64,000 bases of DNA, from NCBI GenBank assembly GCA_963840445.1, contig CAWIZC010000019.1, positions 1-64,000 on the forward strand, written 5' to 3'. Shown one piece after another: positions 28,824 to 39,023 of this stretch; position 1 is the stretch's first letter, and each line of letters begins with the position of its first letter. Made by a program: the position numbers and the translations under genes. The notes below the pieces were generated by a model that worked only from the letters and a program-made list of their open reading frames with translations, was not told the origin of the DNA and made no database searches. Source of the stretch: AWTP1-13 sp963840445 (lineage in GTDB: Bacteria; Pseudomonadota; Alphaproteobacteria; Rhizobiales; Hyphomicrobiaceae).

Positions 28824-29243
28824 ATGAACCCAGTCGATTTCAGCACACTGCAGATGATCCCTATTTCGAGCACCGACGACGCTTCCATCGACTGGACCGC
28901 TGCGTTCGCATGCTATGGCGGGAAAGGCGCGGACAACACGGTCGTCGTTCCCTTCTCGATCGCCCCTGGCGGACATCTGGGCTGGCACACGGACAGCCTC
29001 GAGGAGACGCAGTACATCATCGCCGGCAGCGGTGAGCTGCAGCGCGACGACGGTTCCTGGCCGGCCGGCCCGGGCAGCATCTTCGTCTTGCCGAAGGACC
29101 TGCGGCACGATCTGCGCAACACCGGAACGGTGCCGTTGATCGCCATCGCCTTCTTTTCCGGCGACGCGCTGACACAGACCTTCGACAACGTCATGCTTCC
29201 GCCCAAGGGCCACCTGCTGACAAGCCCGAATGCGGCCGCCTAG
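28824..29243 (+). CDS. Cupin-domain protein
   Basis: A 139-residue single-domain cupin with GAGGAGGACAAG before its ATG. The two cupin motifs are visible: GGHLGWHTDSLEETQYIIAG (His, His-like and Glu metal ligands) and GPGSIFVLPKDLRHDLRN with the last His. Such proteins are small metal-binding isomerases, dioxygenase-like enzymes or sensors, and no substrate can be inferred. It is soluble and transcribed alone, convergent with the M24 peptidase gene. Confidence 0.85.
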   Translation: MNPVDFSTLQMIPISSTDDASIDWTAAFACYGGKGADNTVVVPFSIAPGGHLGWHTDSLEETQYIIAGSGELQRDDGSWPAGPGSIFVLPKDLRHDLRNTGTVPLIAIAFFSGDALTQTFDNVMLPPKGHLLTSPNAAA

Positions 29244-29404
29244 AGGCTTCCCGTGTTGGCCGAACCGGAGTGCACGACCAGACCTGTCATCCTCGGGCTT
29301 GCTTGCCCTTGGACTTGTTCCGAGGGTCCCGAGGATCCAGCCATCCATGAGTGCCTGAGCAAGTTGATGGATGGTCGGGCTAGGTGCGCCCGCGATAACG
29401 GGAC

Positions 29405-30697
29405 CTAGCTCCCCACAATCGGGTCGAAGCCCCAAGAGAACAGCGGCTTGCCGCCGTCGCTGCGGATCTCGACGACCTCCTCGCACCACGAGCGGTCGAA
29501 CTGGCCGCCCGGATAGAGCAGGTGGATGGGCGCCACCATGCCCTCCTCGAGCACCCAGTTGCCGCCTGGCGTCGTGCCGTCGGAGGTCATCAGCTCGAGT
29601 TCCATGTGCGACAGGCCGAGGCCATGGAAGAAGACGACGGCCCGGTCGGGATCGGCCACGCCGGCCTTTCGGTAGGTGGCGCGAGCCAGCGCCTGCAGCT
29701 CCTTGATGCGCGCACCCGGCTTCATGGCGCCCATCAGCGTCTCGGCCACCGCCGAAGTCGCCTTCGCCCAGCGCTTCGCGTCGCCTTCGGGCTCACCATC
29801 GACCACCCAGGTCTTGCCGCCGTCCCAGCAATAAAGATCGATGGTGCCGTGACAGTCGAACATGACGTGCGTGCCGGCCTCGACCTCGCTGTCCTCGAAG
29901 CCGGTCGACAGCATGATGGTCGCATCCGTGCCGCGCGGATGACCCCAGACCATGCCGCCCGGATCGCGCACGAAACCGCCGAGCTCCGCCACCGAGCGGG
30001 CATAGGCGATGTTGAGATCGCGCCAGGTCGCCCCCTCTTGCCAGGAAGCAACCGTCTTGCGGATAGCCGTCTCGTTGAGGCGCGTTGCGCGGCGAATAAG
30101 GTCGAGTTCGACCGGCGTCTTGACTGACCGGGCAAACATCATCGGATCGTAGCCGTCGGCGACGGCCAGTCCTTCCAGGCCCAGCCGCATCCCGAAGCCC
30201 CGGTCGTCAAAGGCGACCTTGGCGCGGTCGAGCTTCAGCTCCCCGAGCGCCCCCTTGAGCGAGCTGCCCATGTCGAACGCATACTGCTTGCGCGCATTCT
30301 CGACCCATGCCGTGCCGCCGGCGGACGGCGGGATGAAACGGTCGATGTCGGATTTCTGCGCCGGCAGGTCGAGCGGCATCATCACGGCGCGGAACGGCCG
30401 GATATCCTCGATCCAGGTCGGCTGGGTAAGGAAGGTGGCAAGGTAGTAGTCGGCGACCACCATGATCGGGTGATCGGGCGCATGCCGGGACAGGATGACG
30501 GCACACACGCGCGGCTCGTCGGACTTGTGGGCGATGCCGTTGAAGCCCGACAGGTAGAAGACATTGGTGGGCAGCGTCGCCACGATGCCGTCGAGCCCGC
30601 GAGCTTCCAGCGCGTGCAGCACGCGGTCGAGATTGCAGAACCGCCTGGGCAGCGGCTTCCTGGCAAAGACGTCGGATGAGGCGGTGCTCATAGCCAT
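29405..30697 (-). CDS. M24-family metallopeptidase (Xaa-Pro peptidase/creatinase-like)
   Basis: A 430-residue protein. I chose the ATG at 30697 because GGAGGG precedes it; an in-frame ATG 60 bases upstream lacks a site. The N-terminal creatinase-N domain contains LDGIVATLPTNVFYLSGFNG. The pita-bread C-terminal domain has VMFDCHGTIDLYCWDGGKTW, FFHGLGLSHMELEL, VLEEGMVAPIHLLY and SWCEEVVEI, which supply the Asp, His and Glu ligands in family order, with some departure from the classical pattern at the second Asp. It may be a dipeptidase or a C-N hydrolase. It is monocistronic. Confidence 0.88.
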   Translation of the reverse strand: MAMSTASSDVFARKPLPRRFCNLDRVLHALEARGLDGIVATLPTNVFYLSGFNGIAHKSDEPRVCAVILSRHAPDHPIMVVADYYLATFLTQPTWIEDIRPFRAVMMPLDLPAQKSDIDRFIPPSAGGTAWVENARKQYAFDMGSSLKGALGELKLDRAKVAFDDRGFGMRLGLEGLAVADGYDPMMFARSVKTPVELDLIRRATRLNETAIRKTVASWQEGATWRDLNIAYARSVAELGGFVRDPGGMVWGHPRGTDATIMLSTGFEDSEVEAGTHVMFDCHGTIDLYCWDGGKTWVVDGEPEGDAKRWAKATSAVAETLMGAMKPGARIKELQALARATYRKAGVADPDRAVVFFHGLGLSHMELELMTSDGTTPGGNWVLEEGMVAPIHLLYPGGQFDRSWCEEVVEIRSDGGKPLFSWGFDPIVGS

Positions 30698-30929
30698 GTG
30701 TCCCTCCATGCAGCCAACGATGGGGCCATGGTACGGGCTTCGCACGTCTGCCGTCACTAGATGTGCAGCAAACGAGCGCGCGCAGAGCCAACATTAAGTC
30801 TGTCGCCGCACCCGCTGGCGGTCCGAGTATGTATTTTTTCTTTTTTCCGCAGTGGGTATGGTGGCCTGCAGAGCCTTCAGTGGAATCCCTCACCGTCCTA
30901 TGCCTGTTGGCGGCCAAACGGAGGAAATC

Positions 30930-31742
30930 ATGCCGGCATTTCTCTGCTCGGCCTGCGGTACGCAGTATCCGCCATCCGAGGCTCCGCCCGGTGCGTGTCC
31001 GATCTGCATCGACGAGCGGCAGTTCGTCCCGGCTTTGGGCCAGTCCTGGACCACGTTGGAGCGGTTGCGCAACACGCACAGCAACAAATTCCGCCGTTTG
31101 GCGCCAGGACTGACCACCATCGAGACCACCCCCGCGTTCGGCATCGGCCAGCGCGCCATTCTTGCGCGCACGCCGGCAGGCAACGTGCTGTGGGATTGCA
31201 TCGCCCTGATCGACGACGCCACGGTCGATGTGCTGAAGGGCCTGGGCGGCGTCACGGCGATCGCCATCTCCCACCCGCACTACTACACCACGATGGTGGA
31301 GTGGAGCCGCGCGCTCGGTGGAGTGCCGATCCACCTGCACGCGGCCGATCGCCAATGGGTGATGCGGCCGGACCCCGCGGTGCAGTTCTGGGAGGGCGAC
31401 AGCAAGCCGATCGGCCCGGGCCTCACGCTGGTCCGCCTGGGAGGACACTTCGACGGCGGCACCGTCCTGCACTGGGCGGACTGGGGCGAAGGTCGCGGCG
31501 TGCTGCTCTCGGGCGACATCCTGCAGGTGGTCCCGAGCGGGCACGTCAGCTTCATGTGGTCCTACCCGAACCTGATCCCGCTCTCCGCCGCCATGGTCCA
31601 GCGCATCGCTGAGATCCTTGAGCCGTTCGCATTCGACGCGGTCTACGGCGCGTTTTCGGGCAGGGGGCAGATCGACGCAAACGGCAAGCGGGCGGTGGCG
31701 GCGTCCGTCGCGCGCTACATTGCGCGCATCAGCGAGACGTAG
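30930..31742 (+). CDS. MBL-fold protein with N-terminal zinc-ribbon
   Basis: A 270-residue protein with GGAGG nine bases before ATG 30930. The first 30 residues have C6-x2-C9 and C23-x2-C26, a rubredoxin-like zinc knuckle. The rest is a metallo-beta-lactamase fold (TTIETTPAFGIGQRAILA, LLSGDILQVVPSGHVSF) but the classical HxHxDH ligand string is replaced by HPHYYTTM. The second His is therefore kept and the Asp-His pair lost. Proteins of this subtype exist in many proteobacteria without a known reaction. It could be a one-metal hydrolase or a non-catalytic binding protein. Confidence 0.8.
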   Translation: MPAFLCSACGTQYPPSEAPPGACPICIDERQFVPALGQSWTTLERLRNTHSNKFRRLAPGLTTIETTPAFGIGQRAILARTPAGNVLWDCIALIDDATVDVLKGLGGVTAIAISHPHYYTTMVEWSRALGGVPIHLHAADRQWVMRPDPAVQFWEGDSKPIGPGLTLVRLGGHFDGGTVLHWADWGEGRGVLLSGDILQVVPSGHVSFMWSYPNLIPLSAAMVQRIAEILEPFAFDAVYGAFSGRGQIDANGKRAVAASVARYIARISET

Positions 31743-31804
31743 GTTGCCGTTCAACCCTGCCGCCGCCAACTACGGGGCCCGTCGCCAGTTCGTGAGTACG
31801 CGGC

Positions 31805-32869
31805 CTAGACGGCCCGCGCGCGCCGAACAGCATACATGTGCCAGACGGCGATTGCGAACAGCGCCGCCGCGCCGGCCTGGTGTGCCAGACCGAGGGACAG
31901 CGGCACCTGCGCCAGCAGCGTCCAGATGCCGAGCAGGATCTGCAGCAGCGTCGCCGCCGCCAGCACGACGGCCGTGCTTCGGACACGCACATCGCCGCTG
32001 GAGCGGAGGGTGCTCCACGTGTGCCACGCCACGGCCAGCGCTACCGCATACGCCACCATGCGGTGGTTGAACTGCACCGCCATGGCATTCTCGAACAGGT
32101 TCAAATACCACGGCCGCATGATGCCGAGACCGTCAGGGATCAACTGCCCGTCCATGAGCGGCCAGGTGTTGTAGGCCATGCCGGCCTTCATGCCGGCCAC
32201 CAGGGCGCCAAGCAGGATCTGCCCGAATACCAGCACGGCGATGGCCCCCGCCCACCCGGTCCCCGCTATAGCAACGCCGTCCCGCCTCTCGGGCCGTTCG
32301 TCAAGCGAGAGTGCGACCCACAGCAACGCACCCAAAATGAGGATGGCAAGACCCAGATGCACGGCCAGCCGGTACTGGCTGACGCTGATGCGTTCGGCCA
32401 GCCCGCTGCTCACCATGTACCAGCCAGCGAACCCCTGTAGTCCGCCGAGCGCGAAGATGCCGACCAGCCGCGGCAGCAGCGGACGGGGAATGCGGCCGGC
32501 GGCCAGCAGCACGAGAAATGGCACCAGAAACGCGAAGCCGACCAGCCGGCCGAGCAAGCGATGCGTCCACTCCCACCAGAAGATGCGCTTGAACGCGCCG
32601 AGGCTCATGCCCCTGTTGACCTGCTCGTATTGCGGGATCTGCCGATATTTGGCGAACGCGTCCTGCCAGTCCGCGTCGGACAGCGGCGGCACGACGCCCA
32701 TGATCGGCTTCCACTCGGTGATCGACAGGCCCGATCCCGTCAGGCGGGTGGCGCCGCCGACGCTCACCAGCAGGAAAACCAGCGCGGCCACCGTCAGCAG
32801 CCAGACGCGCACTGCCGTGGTGCCGGCCACGGGCGTCGCAGCATCGGGCAGAGTGCGGGTTTGCGCCAT
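31805..32869 (-). CDS. ctaA: Haem A synthase (COX15/CtaA type 2)
   Basis: A 354-residue membrane protein with eight predicted helices. The diagnostic texts are GGATRLTGSGLSITEWKPI, the first haem His in WEWTHRLLGRLVG, then FNHRMVAYAVALAVAWH and the last pair in LAHQAGAAALFAIAVWHMY. It oxidises the C8 methyl of haem O to formyl, giving haem A for aa3-type cytochrome oxidase. ctaB and the oxidase genes are not in the window. It stands alone, convergent with the MBL gene. Confidence 0.96.
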   Translation of the reverse strand: MAQTRTLPDAATPVAGTTAVRVWLLTVAALVFLLVSVGGATRLTGSGLSITEWKPIMGVVPPLSDADWQDAFAKYRQIPQYEQVNRGMSLGAFKRIFWWEWTHRLLGRLVGFAFLVPFLVLLAAGRIPRPLLPRLVGIFALGGLQGFAGWYMVSSGLAERISVSQYRLAVHLGLAILILGALLWVALSLDERPERRDGVAIAGTGWAGAIAVLVFGQILLGALVAGMKAGMAYNTWPLMDGQLIPDGLGIMRPWYLNLFENAMAVQFNHRMVAYAVALAVAWHTWSTLRSSGDVRVRSTAVVLAAATLLQILLGIWTLLAQVPLSLGLAHQAGAAALFAIAVWHMYAVRRARAV

Positions 32870-32938
32870 CGACGCGCTCTTACGGTGTTTGACCGCAATT
32901 TGGCATGCGGCGCATCGCCGTGGGCGGCGCTGTCCGCG

Positions 32939-34009
32939 TCAAGTGGAGGCGGACGGCTGGTTCGCGCCCTTTTGTGTCAGGCCGGAAAACGCGAACAGAG
33001 CACCGCTCAGTGCCACTTTGACATAGCGCGGATGCTGGTATTCGCCGCTCAGCGAGATGCTGGGCAGCGCCGTCAGGGCGCCCCGATGCTGGGCATGTAT
33101 CAGCCCCCCGCGAGCGGTCACGCCGGTCTTGAGGCCGAGCTCCCTGGCGAGATCGAACTCGCGCGGGCCGGCGCTGGCCTCGTCGCCGTAAGGATAGGCG
33201 AAATGCCGGCACACCAGCCGCGTCTCGCGTTCGAGGCGCCGCACGCCTTCCTCGATCTCGGCGCGCGCTTCAGCCAGCGTCAGCTTCGCCAGCGCCAAGT
33301 GGCGCCGGGTGTGCGAGCCGATGGTTACGCGCGGGTCGGCGCCCAGCTCGCGAATCTGATCCCACGACATGATCAGGTCAGAGCCGAGCCCGGCAAGATC
33401 GACATCGAAGCCGGTGCAAAGTTCGCGCACGAGTGCACGCGCGTCGCTCTCGTCGATCGATCTGAGCCAGGCATACAGCTTCAGATAGCTCGCCTCCTTG
33501 TCGGCCGGCGAGCCGCACTTCAGGCGTCGCAGCGAGCCGTCGATCTTCACATCGAGGGCTGCCACCTTGATGATGATCCTCTCCAGAGCGAGCCACCACA
33601 GCTCTCCGTGCCCGCTCGGATAGTCGGTCGCCACATAGACCGCGAAGGGCAGGTCGTAGCGCTGAAAGATCGGGTAGGCGTGCTCGAACAGATCGCGATA
33701 GCCGTCATCAAAGGCAAAGCACACGAACGGCCGGCCGTAGTCGCCTTCGACCAGGCGAAAGTGCGCCTCGTCGAGCGAAACGATCTCGAAGCCGGCCGCA
33801 CGCACCTGCTGGATGACCTGCACGATGAACTGCGGCGTGACCTTGAGGTTGCGGTTGGGCTCGAACGCGCCGGGCTTGTCCGGCGACACCTGATGCAGCG
33901 TGAGAATGGCGCCGAGACCGCGCGTGAAGGGCGCGATCACACTGTCCGCACCCGAGTAGTGCAGCGCGGAGAGCGCCACCTTGCGCAGTCTTCTTGCGTG
34001 CTGGCGCAT
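32939..34009 (-). CDS. Polysaccharide deacetylase (NodB-like) family protein
   Basis: A 356-residue protein. It contains the NodB metal pattern: the Asp pair in FVCFAFDDGYRDLFEHAYPI and the His pair in VTIGSHTRRHLALA, followed by HFAYPYGD. This indicates a metal-dependent N-deacetylase acting on a glycan. The N-terminus has no signal peptide (MRQHARRLRKVALSALHYSG), which suggests a cytoplasmic location or a glycan precursor as substrate. It shares the strand with ctaA and ccrA but has gaps of 70-110 bases to each. It probably modifies surface polysaccharide. Confidence 0.88.
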   Translation of the reverse strand: MRQHARRLRKVALSALHYSGADSVIAPFTRGLGAILTLHQVSPDKPGAFEPNRNLKVTPQFIVQVIQQVRAAGFEIVSLDEAHFRLVEGDYGRPFVCFAFDDGYRDLFEHAYPIFQRYDLPFAVYVATDYPSGHGELWWLALERIIIKVAALDVKIDGSLRRLKCGSPADKEASYLKLYAWLRSIDESDARALVRELCTGFDVDLAGLGSDLIMSWDQIRELGADPRVTIGSHTRRHLALAKLTLAEARAEIEEGVRRLERETRLVCRHFAYPYGDEASAGPREFDLARELGLKTGVTARGGLIHAQHRGALTALPSISLSGEYQHPRYVKVALSGALFAFSGLTQKGANQPSAST

Positions 34010-34121
34010 GACCGCGGACCACCCCCATGGCTGCTCGATGCTGACACGCCGATCACCCGAGTCGACACACTAGCCCGCCGCGACCGCGATGCAACCGTGT
34101 CGCCTCGCTGTTGCACGCAAA

Positions 34122-35501
<1,380 letters not shown>

Positions 35502-35711
35502 GTGGGTTGCTCCCGACCTCGATGGCGCGCCCGGGGCCCTGCTGCACCGGATGCGCCTTAATGTTGCAGTGCAGAAGGTCGAACAGAACGCGGCGCGGCT
35601 CAAGCGAATTCTGTGTCGGCGACCAGCCAAAGCGCTAAGCGGCCCTTAACGGCTGCAGGATAGGTTGGCGCGCCGGATCGACCAGCATCGGCCTTGGGCA
35701 CGCATGGTTTC

Positions 35712-36080
35712 ATGGACAAGCTCATCTCCCATCTCACAAGCATTCTGAGCCCGGATTGGGCGACATTGGCAGTTGTCGCCCTGCCGTGTGCGATTGCTGC
35801 CTATGTTCTTAAAGAATACCTGGCCCACCCGCCCATGATCATCTTCGTCTATCCGGTCATGATTTTCTGCTCCCTCGCTGCCTACTACTTGTTTGTCGCC
35901 ACCGAGCAGCTTAATCCGAAGAAGATCGACCAGTGGCTGATGTGGACGATCCTGGCCTCGATCTGCGGCACCGCGATCGGCACGGTTGCCTTGAGCCTCC
36001 TGGCAGTGCTGCGTGAGAGGCTCGGCGGCCCCCGTCGTCCACCGCCGGCTCCTTCCAGGCCGACACGCGCCGCACGCTAG
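35712..36080 (+). CDS. Small membrane protein of unknown function
   Basis: A 122-residue protein starting at ATG 35712 (MDKLISHLTSILSPDWATLA). Three hydrophobic segments, about residues 17-35, 43-62 and 75-98, suggest an inner-membrane protein; a basic, proline-rich tail (RERLGGPRRPPPAPSRPTR) follows. No family is recognised. It lies between ccrA and ecm and is in line with ecm (91-base gap), so it may share transcription with the mutase. Nothing indicates a role in the pathway. Confidence 0.6.
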   Translation: MDKLISHLTSILSPDWATLAVVALPCAIAAYVLKEYLAHPPMIIFVYPVMIFCSLAAYYLFVATEQLNPKKIDQWLMWTILASICGTAIGTVALSLLAVLRERLGGPRRPPPAPSRPTRAAR

Positions 36081-36170
36081 CAAGCGCGATCTTCCGTCAA
36101 AGCTCCATTTTGCACTGCACCCAAGTCAGGCTACGCTGCGCCTGACTGCGCATGTGAGGAGCCAAATGCC

Positions 36171-38174
36171 ATGAGCCGGCCGAAGCGCGCTGCCCCCGCC
36201 GTAGGACAGGCCGAGCGCGACAAGCCCTGGCTGATCCGCACCTACTCCGGACACTCTGCGGCGGCGAAGTCCAACGAGCTCTATCGCAAGAACCTGGCAA
36301 AGGGCCAGACGGGTCTGTCCATCGCCTTCGATCTGCCGACCCAGACCGGTTACGACTCCGACCACGAGCTGGCGCGCGGCGAGGTCGGCAAAGTCGGCGT
36401 GCCCGTCTCGCACATCGGCGACATGCGCACGCTGCTCGCCGGCATCCCGCTCGGCGAGATGAACACCTCGATGACCATCAACGCGACGGCAGCCTGGCTG
36501 CTGGCGCTCTACGTCGCCGTCGCCGACGAGCAGGGCACGCCGAGACCTGCCCTTACCGGCACCATCCAGAACGACATCATCAAGGAATACCTGTCACGCG
36601 GCACCTACGTGTTTCCACCCGAGCCGTCGCTGCGGCTGATCAAGGACACCATCATCTTCACCACCACGGCGATGCCGAAGTGGAATCCGACCAACGTGTG
36701 CTCGTACCACCTGCAGGAAGCCGGAGCGACGCCGGTGCAGGAGCTGGCCTTCGCGCTCGCCACCGCGCAAGCCGTTCTCGACGGCGTCAAGGCATCCGGC
36801 GAGGTTGCACCGGAAGAGTTCGGCCCGGTGGTTGGTCGGATCTCGTTCTTCGTCAACGCCGGCGTGCGCTTCATCACCGAGATCTGCAAGATGCGCGCCT
36901 TCAAGGAGCTGTGGGACGAAGTCACCTTCAAGCGCTACGGCGTCACCGATCCCAAGCATCGCCTGTTCCGCTACGGCGTGCAGGTCAACTCGCTGGGCCT
37001 CACCGAGCCGCAGCCCGAGAACAACGTCTACCGCATTCTGCTTGAGATGCTGGCGGTCACGCTGTCCAGAGACGCGCGTGCGCGCGCCGTGCAGCTGCCG
37101 GCCTGGAACGAGGCGCTCGGCCTGCCGCGGCCGTGGGACCAGCAGTGGTCGATCCGCATGCAGCAGATCCTCGCCTATGAAACCGATCTGCTGGAATACG
37201 CCGACATCTTCGAGGGCTCCAAGGTGATCGAGCGCAAGGTGGCCGAGCTCGTAGCCGCGGCCCGGCAGGAGCTGACGCGCATCGAGGAGATGGGAGGCGC
37301 GGTGGCGGCCATCGACTACATGAAGCGTTCCCTCGTCGAGAGCAACACGAAGCGCCTGAGCAAGATCGAGAGCGGCGAGCAGGTGGTGGTCGGCGTCAAC
37401 CGGTGGACCGAGACGGAGCCCTCACCCCTGTCGACCGGCAATAACGCCATCGAAGCCATCGATCCGGCCATCGAGGCCGAGCAGATCGAGCGCCTCGCCG
37501 CGTGGCGCAAGGGGCGCAAAGCCAAGGACGTCAAGGCGGCGCTGGATTCTCTGAAGCGCGCCGCCAAGGAGGGCAACAACGTCATGGAGCCCTCCATCGC
37601 CTGCGCCAAGGCCGGTGTCACCACCGGCGAGTGGTGCGCGACGCTGCGCGGCGTGTTCGGCGAATACCGGGCGCCCACCGGCGTCGGCCGTGCCATGGCC
37701 AGCACCAGCGACGGCGGCCTGGAGGAGGTGCGCGCCCAGGTGGAACGCGTCTCCGCCAAGCTTGGCCGGCGCATCAAGCTGCTGGTTGGCAAGCCCGGCC
37801 TCGACGGCCATTCCAACGGCGCCGAGCAGATCGCGGTGCGGGCGCGCGACAGCGGCATGGAGGTGGTCTACGAGGGCATCCGGCTGACACCCGCGCAGAT
37901 CGTGCGCGCTGCCCTCGATGAGGCTGTGCATGTGGTTGGCCTGTCGATCCTGTCGGGCAGTCACGTGCCGCTGGTCGGCGAGGTGCTGGCCCGCATGCGT
38001 AAGGAAGGCCTCGACGACGTGCCGTTGGTGGTGGGCGGCATCATCCCGCCCGAGGACGCCGCAACGCTGAAGGGTCTTGGCGTCGCCGCCGTCTACACGC
38101 CGAAGAACTTCCAGCTCAACGCCATCATGGCCGACATCGTGCGCCTGGTTGACCGGCTCGCCAAAGCCGCCTGA
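36171..38174 (+). CDS. ecm: Ethylmalonyl-CoA mutase (MeaA-type, B12-dependent)
   Basis: A 667-residue protein with an N-terminal TIM-barrel acyl-CoA mutase domain and a C-terminal B12 domain in one chain. RTYSGHSAAAKSNELYRKNL, AFDLPTQTGYDSDHE and NTSMTINATAAWLLALY mark the substrate barrel. Cobalamin binding is shown by LDGHSNGAEQ (His near residue 547) and LSILSGSHVPL plus VVGGIIPPEDA. It converts (2R)-ethylmalonyl-CoA to methylsuccinyl-CoA. The adjacent divergent ccrA supports this reading over methylmalonyl-CoA mutase. The single-chain length of about 660 is typical for Ecm. Confidence 0.93.
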   Translation: MSRPKRAAPAVGQAERDKPWLIRTYSGHSAAAKSNELYRKNLAKGQTGLSIAFDLPTQTGYDSDHELARGEVGKVGVPVSHIGDMRTLLAGIPLGEMNTSMTINATAAWLLALYVAVADEQGTPRPALTGTIQNDIIKEYLSRGTYVFPPEPSLRLIKDTIIFTTTAMPKWNPTNVCSYHLQEAGATPVQELAFALATAQAVLDGVKASGEVAPEEFGPVVGRISFFVNAGVRFITEICKMRAFKELWDEVTFKRYGVTDPKHRLFRYGVQVNSLGLTEPQPENNVYRILLEMLAVTLSRDARARAVQLPAWNEALGLPRPWDQQWSIRMQQILAYETDLLEYADIFEGSKVIERKVAELVAAARQELTRIEEMGGAVAAIDYMKRSLVESNTKRLSKIESGEQVVVGVNRWTETEPSPLSTGNNAIEAIDPAIEAEQIERLAAWRKGRKAKDVKAALDSLKRAAKEGNNVMEPSIACAKAGVTTGEWCATLRGVFGEYRAPTGVGRAMASTSDGGLEEVRAQVERVSAKLGRRIKLLVGKPGLDGHSNGAEQIAVRARDSGMEVVYEGIRLTPAQIVRAALDEAVHVVGLSILSGSHVPLVGEVLARMRKEGLDDVPLVVGGIIPPEDAATLKGLGVAAVYTPKNFQLNAIMADIVRLVDRLAKAA

Positions 38175-38411
38175 GCTGACAACGGGGCCGCGTCAACATG
38201 CGGCCTTACGTCGGCGACCGGGGCAGCCCATCTAGGGGCCACGACCGGCACGGCTTGTGCAACCCTTATGCGACCATTGACAGACCGTGCTGATTTGCAT
38301 CGTGGTGACGGAGACCACGTGCGGAAATGGTACGCGCGGGAAACACGGCCCACGCTCTGCGAGTGTGCCCGCTAGGCTCTGCGATTGCGGGCATCCGGCG
38401 AAAGGACAACT

Positions 38412-39023
38412 ATGAACAACCGTAGCCGCCGTCCGGTATCGACACGCGCCGCGCGCTCGCGAGCTTCGCTTCGTGCGCCCAGACCCGCGCGCTCGTCGAA
38501 CCTGCCTCGCCTGATCGGCGGTGCCATACTGGCTGTGGCGCTCGTGCTGATCGTGGTCGGCGCGGCCACCGCGCATGAATTCTCCAGCAAGGACATTACC
38601 ATCAGCCACCCTTGGGCACGGGCCACGCCAGGCGGCATTAGCGTCGGCGGCGCCTATTTCGAGATCAAGGCTGCCCCCGGCAATGGCGATCGGCTGATCA
38701 GCGCGCGCAGCACCATCGCCGGCTCTGTGGAGGTACACAGCAGTTCCATCGAGAACGGTGTCGCCAAGATGCGCCACATCGACGCCCTCGCCATCAAGGG
38801 TGGCGAGTTCGTCGTTCTCAAGCCGGGCGGCTATCACATGATGCTGATGGACTTGAAGAGGCCGCTCAAGGAAGGCGACACGCTCAAGTTCACTCTGTCC
38901 TTCGAGAAGGCCGGTGACATCGAGGTAGAGGCGACCGTCGAGCCGGCCGGCGCCAAGGGACCGCATGGCTTCGACAGCCAGCCCGTATCGACTGAGAAGG
39001 GCTCCGCCGCCCACAAGCATTAG
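38412..39023 (+). CDS. Copper chaperone PCu(A)C family protein
   Basis: A 203-residue protein. An unusually long basic N-terminal leader of about 33 residues precedes one hydrophobic segment (LIGGAILAVALVLIVVG) which acts as a signal anchor or signal peptide. The domain starts at DITISHPWARATPGG. The copper ligands H-x-M type are visible in EVHSSSIENGVAKMRH and GGYHMMLMDL. It should deliver Cu(I) to the cytochrome oxidase CuA site in the periplasm. It ends with a His-containing tail (SAAHKH). Its stop overlaps that of the convergent boxR gene. Confidence 0.9.
   Translation: MNNRSRRPVSTRAARSRASLRAPRPARSSNLPRLIGGAILAVALVLIVVGAATAHEFSSKDITISHPWARATPGGISVGGAYFEIKAAPGNGDRLISARSTIAGSVEVHSSSIENGVAKMRHIDALAIKGGEFVVLKPGGYHMMLMDLKRPLKEGDTLKFTLSFEKAGDIEVEATVEPAGAKGPHGFDSQPVSTEKGSAAHKH

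Noticed and set aside
28557..29489. Minus-strand frame opposite the cupin gene
   Set aside because: The cupin frame has both metal motifs and a GAGGAGG site; the antisense frame has neither.
30207..31769. 520-codon minus-strand frame overlapping the M24 and MBL genes
   Set aside because: It runs antisense through the MBL gene and out of frame through the M24 gene, with no domain text.
36171..38174. Methylmalonyl-CoA mutase
   Set aside because: The single-chain length of 667 residues, the MeaA-like text and the divergent ccrA favour ethylmalonyl-CoA mutase.
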